Part shown: positions 1 to 8,315 of the stretch, in pieces
How positions within the stretch are numbered: the first letter of the stretch is position 1
How the letters are laid out: each line of letters starts with the position of its first letter
DNA from: Bacilli bacterium
GTDB taxonomy: Bacteria; Bacillota_I; Bacilli_A; RF39; UBA660
Direction: 5' to 3'
NCBI GenBank assembly: GCA_017435255.1
Contig: JAFSFI010000008.1
Span: 65,765 to 105,320, forward strand
Length of the DNA: 39,556 nt
Notes under the pieces: model-generated
Told to the model about the DNA's origin: nothing
The model's input: only the letters and a program-made list of their open reading frames with translations
Databases searched by the model: none
Made by a program: the position numbers and the translations under genes

Positions 1-744
1 GATAATGCATATTTTCTTTCTGGTAGTAAACCGAAGGGTGCTATTGTGCACAATGAAGAATTATTAGAAAAATATTTAAAAAATCCTAGTAGTGAAAATA
101 TATTAATACTAATTTGTGATAAGTTGGATACTAGGCGTAAACTAGTTAAATTAATTAATAAAGAATTTGTTTTGTCTGGTGAAGTATCAATTGATAATTT
201 AATAAAAGAACGTCTTGGTGACTTTAAAATGGATTTTAAAACTATTAAATATTTAATTGATTATTGTGATAATTGTAATGAAAGAATACTAAATGAAGTG
301 GATAAACTTAAATGTTTAAAATTAGATGAGAAAGTTATAACAATAGAGGATATTAATGAAGCTGTAATAAAATTACAGGGAGACAGTGTTTTTTCTTTGA
401 TTGATGCGATTGTTGCAAAGAATAAAAAAAGAGCTTATTCTATAACCCAAGAACTTATTGATAAAGGTGAAGATATTAGTAAAATAATTATTATGGTTGC
501 TGATCAATTTAGACTCATGTATCAGGTTAAAGTATATTTACAACAAGGATATACTAAAGAAGAGATTGCTAGTTTATTAAAGATTCATCCCTATAGGGTT
601 AAGTTAGCTATGGAAAAAGGGTATAATTATTCTAGTAAAATATTGCTTACAAACTTGGAGTATTTTTTTGATTTAGATTATATGATAAAAAGTGGCAACA
701 ATAACCCAAGGTTGTGTTTTGAATTGTTTTTAGCAAATTTATAA
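1..744 (+). CDS. holA: DNA polymerase III delta subunit, C-terminal part
   Basis: Clamp-loader delta subunit, which opens the beta sliding clamp during replisome loading. The frame is already open at base 1 (first codons read DNAYFLSG), so the gene starts upstream of the window; the GTG at 46 is internal. What remains looks like the end of the AAA+ region followed by the helical delta collar domain: the stretch GDSVFSLIDAIVAKNKKRAY, then SKIIIMVADQFRLMYQVK and a final helix ending in LCFELFLANL are typical of Gram-positive HolA. In many Bacillota holA follows comEC; here comEA and comEC lie about 14 kb downstream. The gene ends 36 bases before the next start, with no clear terminator between them. 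Family assignment is confident; the N-terminal part cannot be judged. Confidence 0.88.
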   Translation, partial: DNAYFLSGSKPKGAIVHNEELLEKYLKNPSSENILILICDKLDTRRKLVKLINKEFVLSGEVSIDNLIKERLGDFKMDFKTIKYLIDYCDNCNERILNEVDKLKCLKLDEKVITIEDINEAVIKLQGDSVFSLIDAIVAKNKKRAYSITQELIDKGEDISKIIIMVADQFRLMYQVKVYLQQGYTKEEIASLLKIHPYRVKLAMEKGYNYSSKILLTNLEYFFDLDYMIKSGNNNPRLCFELFLANL

Positions 745-780
745 ATTTCTTTTCATATACTTATATAGGTGAGAAAGTAT

Positions 781-1623
781 ATGATTAAGAAATTTTTTTC
801 TTTAACAGGTGTGCTAACTCTTATTTGTTTTAGTTTTTATTATACAGATAGTGCGGTTAATATTGTAAAAAGAAATGATCCTATTATGAAAGAAATACAA
901 AGTGTTATGGTAGAATATGAACAAAAAAGTATCGATGCTACTTTGATAGATAACAATATTATTCCCGGAATATGCGGCCTTAAAGTAAATGCTGATAAAA
1001 GTTATGAAAAAATGAAAAAATATGGTTCTTTTGATGAGGGGCTTTTAGTTTTTGAAGAGTTTTTGCCTACTATCAACATTTCTAATAATTATGATAAATA
1101 TATAGTTAAAGGAAATAGTAGCAAACAAAGTGTAAGCTTAGTGTTTTTGATGGAAGATACATTTTATATTGATGATATATTAAGTGTTTTAAAAGAAAAG
1201 GAAATTAAAGTTAATTTTTTTGTCACAAGTCAAATAATTAATAATGATATTGATGTGCTAGAGAAAATATTTTTGAACGGTCATTACATAGAGTTATTAT
1301 CTGATAATTACGAAAAAAATGAAGTTAAAAGAGCGAATAAGATTATAAAAAATTTAACTAATTCTAAAATGAATTATTGTTATAGCGAACACGAAAACGA
1401 TATTTTAATATCTAATTGTAAAAATAGCAAGATGCATTCTATAATGCCTACTATAATCACATCTTCTTTTCCTTATAATGATATTAAAAATAATGTTACT
1501 AGCGGTTCTATAATTTCATTAGATAATAATATAAGTTTGATGAGAGAATTAATTCCTATTATTAATTATTTAAATCAAAAAGGTTATGATATTATAACGC
1601 TTAATGAATTATTAGATGAGTAA
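781..1623 (+). CDS. Polysaccharide-deacetylase-like protein, catalytic motifs degenerate
   Basis: Secreted or membrane-anchored protein with a signal anchor at residues 5-25 and a NodB-like barrel. The fold is suggested by SVSLVFLMEDT, then a helix and VNFFVTSQIIN, then an NGHYIELLSDN stretch and the C-terminal GYDIITLNELL, which is how NodB-family proteins commonly end. The usual TFDDG and HxxxH metal motifs are not intact: MEDT replaces the first and there is no histidine pair in the second, so deacetylase activity is doubtful. The start is taken as ATG 781 because AGGTGAG lies at 767-773; GTG 769 would sit inside that site. It stands directly before spoIIGA-sigE and is separated from them by a terminator. 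A role in spore cortex or cell wall is inference only. Confidence 0.62.
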   Translation: MIKKFFSLTGVLTLICFSFYYTDSAVNIVKRNDPIMKEIQSVMVEYEQKSIDATLIDNNIIPGICGLKVNADKSYEKMKKYGSFDEGLLVFEEFLPTINISNNYDKYIVKGNSSKQSVSLVFLMEDTFYIDDILSVLKEKEIKVNFFVTSQIINNDIDVLEKIFLNGHYIELLSDNYEKNEVKRANKIIKNLTNSKMNYCYSEHENDILISNCKNSKMHSIMPTIITSSFPYNDIKNNVTSGSIISLDNNISLMRELIPIINYLNQKGYDIITLNELLDE

Positions 1624-1633
1624 ACAAAAAACG

Positions 1634-1656
1634 ACACGAAACATCGTGTTTTTTTT
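1634..1656 (+). terminator. Intrinsic terminator after the deacetylase-like gene
   Basis: Perfect 6-bp stem ACACGA/TCGTGT with loop AACA, followed by eight T. It separates the upstream gene from spoIIGA-sigE. Confidence 0.8.
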
Positions 1657-1681
1657 ATATCATAATAATGGTGGTGCTAAT

Positions 1682-2470
1682 ATGAGGGTTTATGTGGATT
1701 TAGTATTATTGTTAAATATCACCATGGATTTATTGTTATTATTATCAGTTAGTATTGTCTTAAAAAGAAATGTTAAATTTTATAGAATTGTTTTAGGTTC
1801 TATTACTGGGGGTATATCAATTATATTTTTATTTATAAGTTTAAATAATTTATCTTTATTTCTTTTTAAAATGCTGATAAGCGTTTTAATGGTATTAATA
1901 ACTTTTTCTTACAAAAACATTAAATATTTTTTTAACAATTTATTATATCTTTATTTATCTAGTATTATTTTAGGAGGTGGAATATATTTACTTGATATTC
2001 AGATAAATTATAGAAATCAAGGTTTGATGTTTATTAACAATGGTTTTGGTATCAACTTAGTTGTTTTAGTGATAGTTAGTCCTTTTATAATATATAGTTA
2101 TATTAAAAGTATGAGGAAAATGAAGAACTGTTATAGTAATTTTTATAAAGTAGATCTTTATTATAAAAATAAAATTTATCATTTTAATGCTTTTTTAGAT
2201 ACTGGTAATAGATTATATGATCCTTATAAAAAAAGACCGATTGTAATAGCTAATACTAATAAAATAACGCTTAATTATGAAGATGCTATTTTAGTTCCAT
2301 ATATGACTGCAAGTGGCAATAGCATTTTAAAATGTGTAGTAGCTGATAAACTAATCATTGAGAAAAGTATAGAAGTTTCCAATGTATTAATAGGAGTAAT
2401 TGACAATAAATTAAATATAGAAGGGGTTAATATGTTATTGCATAATGATTTAATAGGAGGAATGAAATGA
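1682..2470 (+). CDS. spoIIGA: Sporulation sigma-E factor-processing peptidase SpoIIGA
   Basis: Membrane aspartic protease of the mother cell that cleaves the pro-sequence of sigma-E, in response to SpoIIR from the forespore in well-studied species. It is 262 residues long. The N-terminal half holds about five hydrophobic segments (roughly 5-25, 35-53, 58-76, 83-103, 123-140). The soluble C-terminal half carries FLDTGN with the catalytic Asp near residue 173, followed by YDPYKKRPIVIAN. The start at ATG 1682 is chosen because MRVYVDLVLLLN matches the family N-terminus; the frame remains open upstream to 1616, but that stretch contains the terminator. It overlaps sigE by the four bases ATGA, implying translational coupling. 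The protein is somewhat shorter than the B. subtilis form but complete. Confidence 0.9.
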   Translation: MRVYVDLVLLLNITMDLLLLLSVSIVLKRNVKFYRIVLGSITGGISIIFLFISLNNLSLFLFKMLISVLMVLITFSYKNIKYFFNNLLYLYLSSIILGGGIYLLDIQINYRNQGLMFINNGFGINLVVLVIVSPFIIYSYIKSMRKMKNCYSNFYKVDLYYKNKIYHFNAFLDTGNRLYDPYKKRPIVIANTNKITLNYEDAILVPYMTASGNSILKCVVADKLIIEKSIEVSNVLIGVIDNKLNIEGVNMLLHNDLIGGMK

Positions 2471-3159
2471 TAAGTATTTTATTAATAATAGGAGAATTAT
2501 TAGATTTAGGTAGTGTTTTATTTTATGTTGGTGCAACAGATAAATTGCCGGAACCATTATCTCGTGACATGGAAGAGTATTATTTAATGTTGTCTAATGA
2601 TGGTGATTTAACTGCTAGGGATAAATTAATTGAGCATAATTTGAGATTAGTAGTTTTTTTAGCTAAAAAGTATGAAAACACTAAAGTCGACTTAGAGGAT
2701 TTAGTAAGTATTGGTACAATAGGTTTAATTAAAGGAATAAAAACTTACAGTATGGATAAGAATATTAAATTAGCTACATACGCATCACGTTGTATTGATA
2801 ATGAAATACTTATGTATTTAAGAAAAAATAAAAAAATAAGAACGGAAGTTAGTTTTGATGAATCACTTAGTTATGATCCAGAAGGAAATGAACTTCATTT
2901 AGAAGATATTTTGGGGACAGATCCAGATATTGTAACAAAAGGTTTAGAAGATGATATAGATAGAAAAATAGTTATTGATGAGATTAATAGATTGGACCCT
3001 AGAGATAGAGAGATAATGGTATTAAGATATGGATTAATTAATGGAGAAGAAATGACTCAAAAAGATGTTGCAAGTCTTCTGGGGATAAGCCAATCTTACA
3101 TATCTAGAATAGAAAAAAAAGTAATCAAAAGAATTAAAAATATAGTTAAAAACTTTTAA
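2467..3159 (+). CDS. sigE: RNA polymerase sporulation sigma factor sigma-E
   Basis: Mother-cell sigma factor of early sporulation, 230 residues. Region 2 is shown by NLRLVVFLAKKYENT, DLVSIGTIGLIKGI, LATYASRCIDNEILMYLR and VSFDESL; region 4 by LDPRDREIMVLRYGL and the helix-turn-helix TQKDVASLLGISQSYISRIEKK. These match SigE more closely than SigK or SigG. The pro-sequence ahead of FYVGATDKLPEPLS is only about 19 residues and is hydrophobic and acidic rather than basic; by comparison with B. subtilis, cleavage would fall near residues 19-20. It is translationally coupled to spoIIGA. No sigG follows, unlike in B. subtilis. Confidence 0.93.
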   Translation: MISILLIIGELLDLGSVLFYVGATDKLPEPLSRDMEEYYLMLSNDGDLTARDKLIEHNLRLVVFLAKKYENTKVDLEDLVSIGTIGLIKGIKTYSMDKNIKLATYASRCIDNEILMYLRKNKKIRTEVSFDESLSYDPEGNELHLEDILGTDPDIVTKGLEDDIDRKIVIDEINRLDPRDREIMVLRYGLINGEEMTQKDVASLLGISQSYISRIEKKVIKRIKNIVKNF

Positions 3160-3160
3160 A

Positions 3161-3196
3161 CATAAAACCTACTAATAATTAGTAGGTTTTTATGTT
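3161..3196. terminator. Bidirectional terminator between sigE and gerAB
   Basis: Stem AAACCTACTAA/TTAGTAGGTTT with loop TAA, an A-rich 5' flank and a T-run after the stem. It serves the converging sigE and gerA operon transcripts. Confidence 0.88.
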
Positions 3197-3202
3197 GATT
3201 CA

Positions 3203-4261
3203 TTACTTCTTTCTTATAAATAACATTAATGCACAATGTATAAATAGAATTATTGTTAATAAGTAAACAATAATTTTAATATTAACTATTCTTAAATATA
3301 AACTGGTTATTAATATGAATATATTAATAACCATTATAGTGGTTTTATTAGGTTTAATATTAAATAAATTATTAATTCCTTCTTTTATGTAGAAGGTTGC
3401 TAATGATAGAAAAATAAAACCATCGAACATAACTTTAAATGATAATAAATCTTCTATCCTTTCTATAAAATGTAAAAGTGATACTTTTTGTAATACTACT
3501 ATATCAGGATAATTTATTATATTAGCAAGTTTTACTCCTAAGATTGATATAACTAATATGAAGCTAATTAAGATATATATATAATTAACAATATAAGTAA
3601 TTAACATATATTTATGATATTTACTATTTTTTTCTATTTTTACTTTTGGAATAATTAAAAGTAGAAAGATAGGGGTTACACTTAAAATACAAGAGTATAT
3701 ACTTCCTTCATAAATATTAAAAAAATTATTAGTAAGTAATGGATATATGTTAATGGGGTTACTATAATTAATTAACGATATAAACGATATAATTACAAAT
3801 AAAATAAATATGAATATTAAAATACCACTAACTCTGGTAATAGTGTTTATTCCTTTACTTGATATATACATAACAGCAATTATTAAGAGAATACTAATTG
3901 GTATAATGCTAATATCATTTAAAAGATTATATTTAATAAATATTGATAAATTATATAGAACAAATCCTGATATAAAAATAAATATAACTATTAAAATTGA
4001 AATTAAGAAATCAGATATTATCTTGGGAAAAGTTTTTTTAATTTTATTAAATATATTATGATTAGGTAGACTATTATTTATATAAAAATATCCATATAAT
4101 ATCATTAAACCTAAAATACTACTTATTATAATACTAAATATAGAATCTTCTTTAGATATTTTGATAATTAGATTAAAAAAACCAATTATATAAAAAGAAC
4201 GATATAAGAAACTAGATAAAAAGCAAACTTCTAAAGGAGATATCTTACTATCTTTATTCAT
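3203..4261 (-). CDS. gerAB: Spore germination permease, GerAB type
   Basis: B subunit of a GerA-type germinant receptor in the inner spore membrane, an APC-superfamily permease-like protein thought to bind the germinant. It has 352 residues and about ten hydrophobic segments spread along its whole length. The loop with LLHFIERIEDLLS, followed by a long hydrophobic helix, is the family hallmark, and the N-terminal KISPLEVCFLSSFLY helix also fits. It is the last gene of the minus-strand operon; its start overlaps the end of the GerAC gene by eight bases, so it is translationally coupled. The order A-C-B differs from B. subtilis gerA (A-B-C). Confidence 0.88.
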   Translation of the reverse strand: MNKDSKISPLEVCFLSSFLYRSFYIIGFFNLIIKISKEDSIFSIIISSILGLMILYGYFYINNSLPNHNIFNKIKKTFPKIISDFLISILIVIFIFISGFVLYNLSIFIKYNLLNDISIIPISILLIIAVMYISSKGINTITRVSGILIFIFILFVIISFISLINYSNPINIYPLLTNNFFNIYEGSIYSCILSVTPIFLLLIIPKVKIEKNSKYHKYMLITYIVNYIYILISFILVISILGVKLANIINYPDIVVLQKVSLLHFIERIEDLLSFKVMFDGFIFLSLATFYIKEGINNLFNIKPNKTTIMVINIFILITSLYLRIVNIKIIVYLLTIILFIHCALMLFIRKK

Positions 4262-5252
4262 TAAACATTCCTCCTTTAATATTAGAATTATCTATTTTAG
4301 TTGCTGTTATTTTAATATCAAATTCTAAATTAATATTTCTAATATTGTTGTTATAGTATTTATAATTATGTTTTTTTATTAAATTATAAAAATAGTTGTG
4401 TGGATTTTTGTCTAAGTAATAATTAATATATCTTTTTATTTCGTCTTTGTATTTTTTTGCAATCTTACTATCATTTTTAATGCTATTATTATTGCTAGTT
4501 ATCTGATAAGTTGTGTCAATATTGATGGTTATTTTGTTGTTATCTACTTTTATGTTTGTTAGTGATTGATCAGTAATAAAACCTATTTCATCTACAGTAA
4601 ATAGAAGTTTTGTAATTTTGTTAGATATAAAATTATAGCCAATACTTTCTTCTTGTGATAGTAATTTATTTTGATAGTAAATACTTTGATATCCTTCTAT
4701 TTTTATTTCCTCTTCTATTTTGATCCTTGGAATGTATGAAATGCCAAGTTCTAAGATATCTTTAATAATTTGGTCAAATTGTTTAATTGTAACTGTACCT
4801 TCTTGTTCGCTATTGATATTTATTAAATCATTTATGTCTTTTGATTTATAATTAAATATTTGGGCGGGGGTATCTACTATAACTGTATTAAAAGTGTTTC
4901 TAGAGTCGACACGATTTAAGAATAGATTTATTATTTCATCGTAGTCATTTTTTACTAGGTTAGGAGTTAGAATAAGTAATTCTAGATGAGAAAAAGATAT
5001 TTTTTTTGTTGTAGATAAATATAAGTCATTTAGACATTCGTTTAAAGAACTATTTTTAGAAGTATAAATTTTTTTGTTTTCTAAATCATTTTCATTAGGA
5101 AGTAACATATTTATACTTACAACATATTCGTTATCTATTTTGTCAATTGCAACCATATCAATTATACCTAGTTCGTTTAAATCACTATAACTTACACATC
5201 CAGTCATAAATAACGATAATAAAAATATTAATATAAATTTTGTATATTTCAT
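4254..5252 (-). CDS. gerAC: Spore germination lipoprotein, Ger(x)C family
   Basis: C subunit of the germinant receptor, a lipoprotein on the outer face of the inner spore membrane. Residues 1-19 form a lipoprotein signal ending in the lipobox FMTGC. The mature part starts with SYSDLNELGIIDMVAIDK, the typical GerC opening, and continues with SFSHLELLILT and LNRVDSRNTFNTVIVDTPA. It has 332 residues, slightly short for the family because of a compact C-terminal domain. It starts one base after gerAA stops and overlaps gerAB by eight bases. Confidence 0.88.
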   Translation of the reverse strand: MKYTKFILIFLLSLFMTGCVSYSDLNELGIIDMVAIDKIDNEYVVSINMLLPNENDLENKKIYTSKNSSLNECLNDLYLSTTKKISFSHLELLILTPNLVKNDYDEIINLFLNRVDSRNTFNTVIVDTPAQIFNYKSKDINDLININSEQEGTVTIKQFDQIIKDILELGISYIPRIKIEEEIKIEGYQSIYYQNKLLSQEESIGYNFISNKITKLLFTVDEIGFITDQSLTNIKVDNNKITINIDTTYQITSNNNSIKNDSKIAKKYKDEIKRYINYYLDKNPHNYFYNLIKKHNYKYYNNNIRNINLEFDIKITATKIDNSNIKGGMFNE

Positions 5253-5253
5253 A

Positions 5254-6675
5254 TTATTTCTCCCTTGTGATGTTTTGTGGTGCTAGAAGCGGGTTTCTAT
5301 TATTTTTATTTTTCTTTTTGGTTCTAATAATTGTATCTTTTAACTCACTTTTAATAATAGGTGATAGTGGTGCCATATAAGGAAAACCAAATGAAGTAAT
5401 ACTGCAAAGTTTGGTAATTAAAAAGATTAGTCCAATAAATATTCCATATATTCCAAAGAAAGTAGATAAGATTAAAAGAAAAATTCTGTAATATCTAATT
5501 GCTGATGTTAAAGCGTTACTAGTAAATATTAAACCTGATATTGCGCTAATAGCGATTACTATGATCATAATTGGTGAAACCAGTCCGGCGCTTACTGCTG
5601 ATTCACCTATAACTAAACCTCCTAATATGGAAACAGAAGTACCCATTTTAGAAGGAATTCTAGCGTCGCTTTCTCTTAATATTTCAAAACATATAATCAT
5701 AATTAAGGCTTCTATAAAAGCTGGGAATGGAACAGTTAATCGTTGTGATGTAAAATTTGTTAGTAGGCTAATTGGTATAGAAGAGGTGTTATGAGTGGTT
5801 ACACTAATGTAATATGCGGGAAGAAATATTGCAATAAAAAAACCGATAAGTCGTATTATTCTTATAAAAGAAGTATTAATGGGCTTCTGATAGTAGTCAT
5901 CGGGTGTATGTAAAAAATCTATAAAAAAGGTAGGTATTATCATTACGTATGGTGAATTGTCTACAATAATAATTATTTTTCCTTCGAGCAAAGCTTGCGA
6001 TACATTATCAGGACGTTCTGTAATATTGATGACAGGGAAGACACTATCTTTTTTTATAAGTTTTTCCCTTATATATCCAGAGTCGATTATTCCATCAATA
6101 TTTATCTTTTCTAGTTTCGTAACAACATTATTAACTAACTCATCTCTTGCAATATTATTCATATAACAAATACCTACTTTTGTATTACTATTTTTTCCTA
6201 TAAATAATGTTTTTAAGTAGAGTTCATTAGTTCTTATTCGTCTTCTTATAAGACCCAGGTTGGTATTGAAGTTTTCATTAAAACTATCTTTTGGTCCGAT
6301 TATTGATACTTCGCTTTCGGCAGAGTTAATCCCTCTATCAATTGATGCACGCATTTCAACAATAATAAATTTATTTTCTACTAATATTAAAGAAAAACCC
6401 TTAAATATATAGTCTATGGCTTCATATATATTTTTTGTTTCTTTTAAATTAGTTCCAGATATTGTATTAAAAATTAGTGAATATAGATTAGTTGTATTAT
6501 TTGTTAGTACTAGTTTGGAAATGTTCCTTACTATAAAGTCATTAATGTTTCTTCCGTCACATAATACTTCACTAAATATAATATAGATATCTTGGGTAGA
6601 AATTTTAATATTTCTTACAATAATATCGTCACTATTACCAGTTTTTTCTCTAATCGTTTTTATAATTTTATTCAT
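5254..6675 (-). CDS. gerAA: Spore germination receptor subunit, GerAA type
   Basis: A subunit of the germinant receptor. Residues 1-240 form the soluble N-terminal region, with RRRIRTNELYLKTLFIG and VGICYMNNIARDELVN, which is conserved in GerA. Several membrane helices follow from about 245 to 430, with the motifs FFIDFLHTPDDYYQKP, ILRESDARIPSKMG and LGGLVIGESAVSAGLVSP. The end is a short basic tail. Length of 473 is normal for the family. It is first in the operon and has the ribosome site GGTGAT at 6679-6684. A sigma-G-like promoter lies just upstream, as expected for a forespore-expressed receptor. Confidence 0.92.
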   Translation of the reverse strand: MNKIIKTIREKTGNSDDIIVRNIKISTQDIYIIFSEVLCDGRNINDFIVRNISKLVLTNNTTNLYSLIFNTISGTNLKETKNIYEAIDYIFKGFSLILVENKFIIVEMRASIDRGINSAESEVSIIGPKDSFNENFNTNLGLIRRRIRTNELYLKTLFIGKNSNTKVGICYMNNIARDELVNNVVTKLEKINIDGIIDSGYIREKLIKKDSVFPVINITERPDNVSQALLEGKIIIIVDNSPYVMIIPTFFIDFLHTPDDYYQKPINTSFIRIIRLIGFFIAIFLPAYYISVTTHNTSSIPISLLTNFTSQRLTVPFPAFIEALIMIICFEILRESDARIPSKMGTSVSILGGLVIGESAVSAGLVSPIMIIVIAISAISGLIFTSNALTSAIRYYRIFLLILSTFFGIYGIFIGLIFLITKLCSITSFGFPYMAPLSPIIKSELKDTIIRTKKKNKNNRNPLLAPQNITREK

Positions 6676-6692
6676 AACATCACCATTAATAA

Positions 6693-6722
6693 TATTATTT
6701 GTTTTTTTATTTTTGTTTATAC
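6693..6722 (-). promoter_or_regulatory. Putative sigma-G-type promoter of the gerA operon
   Basis: Read on the minus strand: GTATA (6718-6722), 18 bases, AATAATA (6693-6699). The sigma-G consensus is about GHATR-18-CATWNTA, so only the first base of the -10 box differs. The spacing equals that of the sspI and DUF421-gene promoters in this window. It overlaps the divergent rlmD promoter. Confidence 0.45.
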
Positions 6723-6724
6723 GG

Positions 6725-6730
6725 TATAAT
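6725..6730 (+). promoter_or_regulatory. Sigma-A -10 box for rlmD
   Basis: TATAAT lies 22 bases before the ATG and 10 bases before the AGGAG ribosome site at 6741-6745. There is no good -35 box, only a T-rich tract. Confidence 0.45.
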
Positions 6731-6752
6731 TGAAATGAATAGGAGCGATATT

Positions 6753-7943
6753 ATGTATCAAATAAAAATAGAAAAATTAGATCACTTTGGAAGAGGCGTT
6801 TCTAGAATTGATGGAAAAATAATTTTTGTTCCAAACACTTTAAAAGGTGATATTGTTAATGTAAAAGTAAAAAAAGAAAAAAACAAATTTTTAGAAGGAG
6901 AAGTAATCTCTTTTATAGAGAAGGTTAAAAGGTGTAATATTTGTCCATATAGTAAGTTGTGTGGAGGTTGTCATATTATTGATTTAGAATATAATGAACA
7001 ACTAGATTACAAGGTTAATAAAGTAAAAGAATTGTTTAGAAAGAATTTTGGTTTTGAAGTGCCAATAAAGGAAATTATTAGTGACTCAAATACCAACTAT
7101 CGAAATAAAGTTAAGTTTCATGTTAAGGATAAAAAACTTGGTTTCTATAAAGAAGAGAGCCACGATATAGTAGAAATAGATAAATGTGTTATTGCTAAAA
7201 AGGAAATAAATGACGTTATTGAAGTGTTGAAAGATATATTAAAAAAACATTCTTTTTTAGAAGTGACAATTAGGAGTAATGGTGGGATTTTGCTTGATAT
7301 AGAAGGAAATGTTCCTGAAGATGTTTTGTTAAGCAGGCTTACTAATATCGATGTAATATGGTTAAACAATAAGTTGATTAAAGGTGAAGGCATTATTTAT
7401 GAAGAAATTTTAGGTAAACGATTTAAAATTTCTCCCAAATCTTTTTTTCAAGTTAACACTGAAGTATGTAGTAAAATATTTGAAAAAGCAAGAGACTATA
7501 TAAAAAATAAAAACTATAGTAAGGTGTTAGATTTATATTGTGGGACAGGTGTAATTGGAATATTGGTTTCTGATTTTGTAAATGAAGTTATTGGTATTGA
7601 AGTAGTAAGTGATGCAGTTAAAGATGCCAATGAAAATAAGAAGTTAAATAAGATTAAAAATATTAGTTTTATTTGTGATAAGGTAGAAAATAGACTAAGT
7701 GAATTTAAAAATGTTGATTTAATAATTGTTGATCCACCGAGAAGTGGATTAGATAAAAAAAGTATTAATAATATATTAAAAATTAATCCTAAAGAAATAA
7801 TTTATATTTCTTGTGATCCAAATACTTTATTAAGGGATTTGAAGTTATTAAGTGAGAACTATAACATTGATGATGTATTAGTTGCGGATATGTTCCCTAA
7901 TACTTATCATGTTGAGACAATAGTGTATTTGGCTAGTAAATAA
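6753..7943 (+). CDS. rlmD: 23S rRNA (uracil-C5)-methyltransferase, RlmD/RumA family
   Basis: SAM-dependent methyltransferase making m5U in 23S rRNA. Residues 1-55 are a TRAM domain. A [4Fe-4S] site is complete: C64-x5-C70-x2-C73 plus C145. The methyltransferase domain shows DLYCGTGVIG (SAM loop), DPPRSGLD, the catalytic cysteine in ISCDPNTLLRDL and the closing DMFPNTYHVETI with its glutamate base. The start at ATG 6753 is set by AGGAG at 6741-6745; the frame extends to 6699, but that stretch holds the promoter. Gram-positive members may modify two sites (RlmCD); one or two targets cannot be told from sequence. It heads a probable four-gene transcript, with 20 bases to the next gene. Confidence 0.9.
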   Translation: MYQIKIEKLDHFGRGVSRIDGKIIFVPNTLKGDIVNVKVKKEKNKFLEGEVISFIEKVKRCNICPYSKLCGGCHIIDLEYNEQLDYKVNKVKELFRKNFGFEVPIKEIISDSNTNYRNKVKFHVKDKKLGFYKEESHDIVEIDKCVIAKKEINDVIEVLKDILKKHSFLEVTIRSNGGILLDIEGNVPEDVLLSRLTNIDVIWLNNKLIKGEGIIYEEILGKRFKISPKSFFQVNTEVCSKIFEKARDYIKNKNYSKVLDLYCGTGVIGILVSDFVNEVIGIEVVSDAVKDANENKKLNKIKNISFICDKVENRLSEFKNVDLIIVDPPRSGLDKKSINNILKINPKEIIYISCDPNTLLRDLKLLSENYNIDDVLVADMFPNTYHVETIVYLASK

Positions 7944-7963
7944 AAGTAGTAGGGAGGTTGTTT

Positions 7964-8293
7964 ATGTCTTCGTGTATTATTCTGTTGGTTTTAGGTAGTT
8001 TACTTGTTGGTATGGGAAATTTAAATATGAAAGGTAATATATCGTCTCTTCACTTTTATCATAGATATCGTGTGTTGGAAAAAGATAGAGTACCTTTCGG
8101 TAGAAAAGTAGGCATTGGTACAATAATTATTGGAGGTAGTGTTATCCTTTTAGGAATTTTATCCATGTTAACTATCTTTACTGGCAAAGAAATTTTTAAC
8201 TTGATTGGTAATGGGGTTATTATTGTTGGACTAATCATTGGATTAGGTATTAGTTTTTATGCAATGATAAAATATAATAAAGGTATTTTTTAA
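7964..8293 (+). CDS. Small membrane protein, DUF3784-like
   Basis: A 109-residue protein with three hydrophobic segments (about 3-19, 50-73, 80-102). Between the first two lies the soluble loop NISSLHFYHRYRVLEKDRVP, which is shared with small Bacillota membrane proteins grouped as DUF3784-like; I recognise the pattern but not a function. The start is ATG 7964 because AGGGAGG lies at 7951-7957 with a spacing of six; the TTG at 7958 would fall right beside it. It follows rlmD closely and probably shares its transcript. Confidence 0.7.
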   Translation: MSSCIILLVLGSLLVGMGNLNMKGNISSLHFYHRYRVLEKDRVPFGRKVGIGTIIIGGSVILLGILSMLTIFTGKEIFNLIGNGVIIVGLIIGLGISFYAMIKYNKGIF

Positions 8294-8315
8294 ATATATA
8301 GCAAGGAGTTTAGTT

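Noticed and set aside
754..761. CATATACT as a sigma-E -10 box before the deacetylase-like gene
   Set aside because: No ATA-type -35 box at the right distance (16-18 bases), so support is too weak.
1616..1681. Upstream extension of spoIIGA to ATG 1616
   Set aside because: The extra codons run through a transcription terminator, and the family N-terminus starts at 1682.
3810..4061. Plus-strand frame inside gerAB
   Set aside because: It is the antisense of membrane-helix codons, with no ribosome site and a clear real gene on the other strand.
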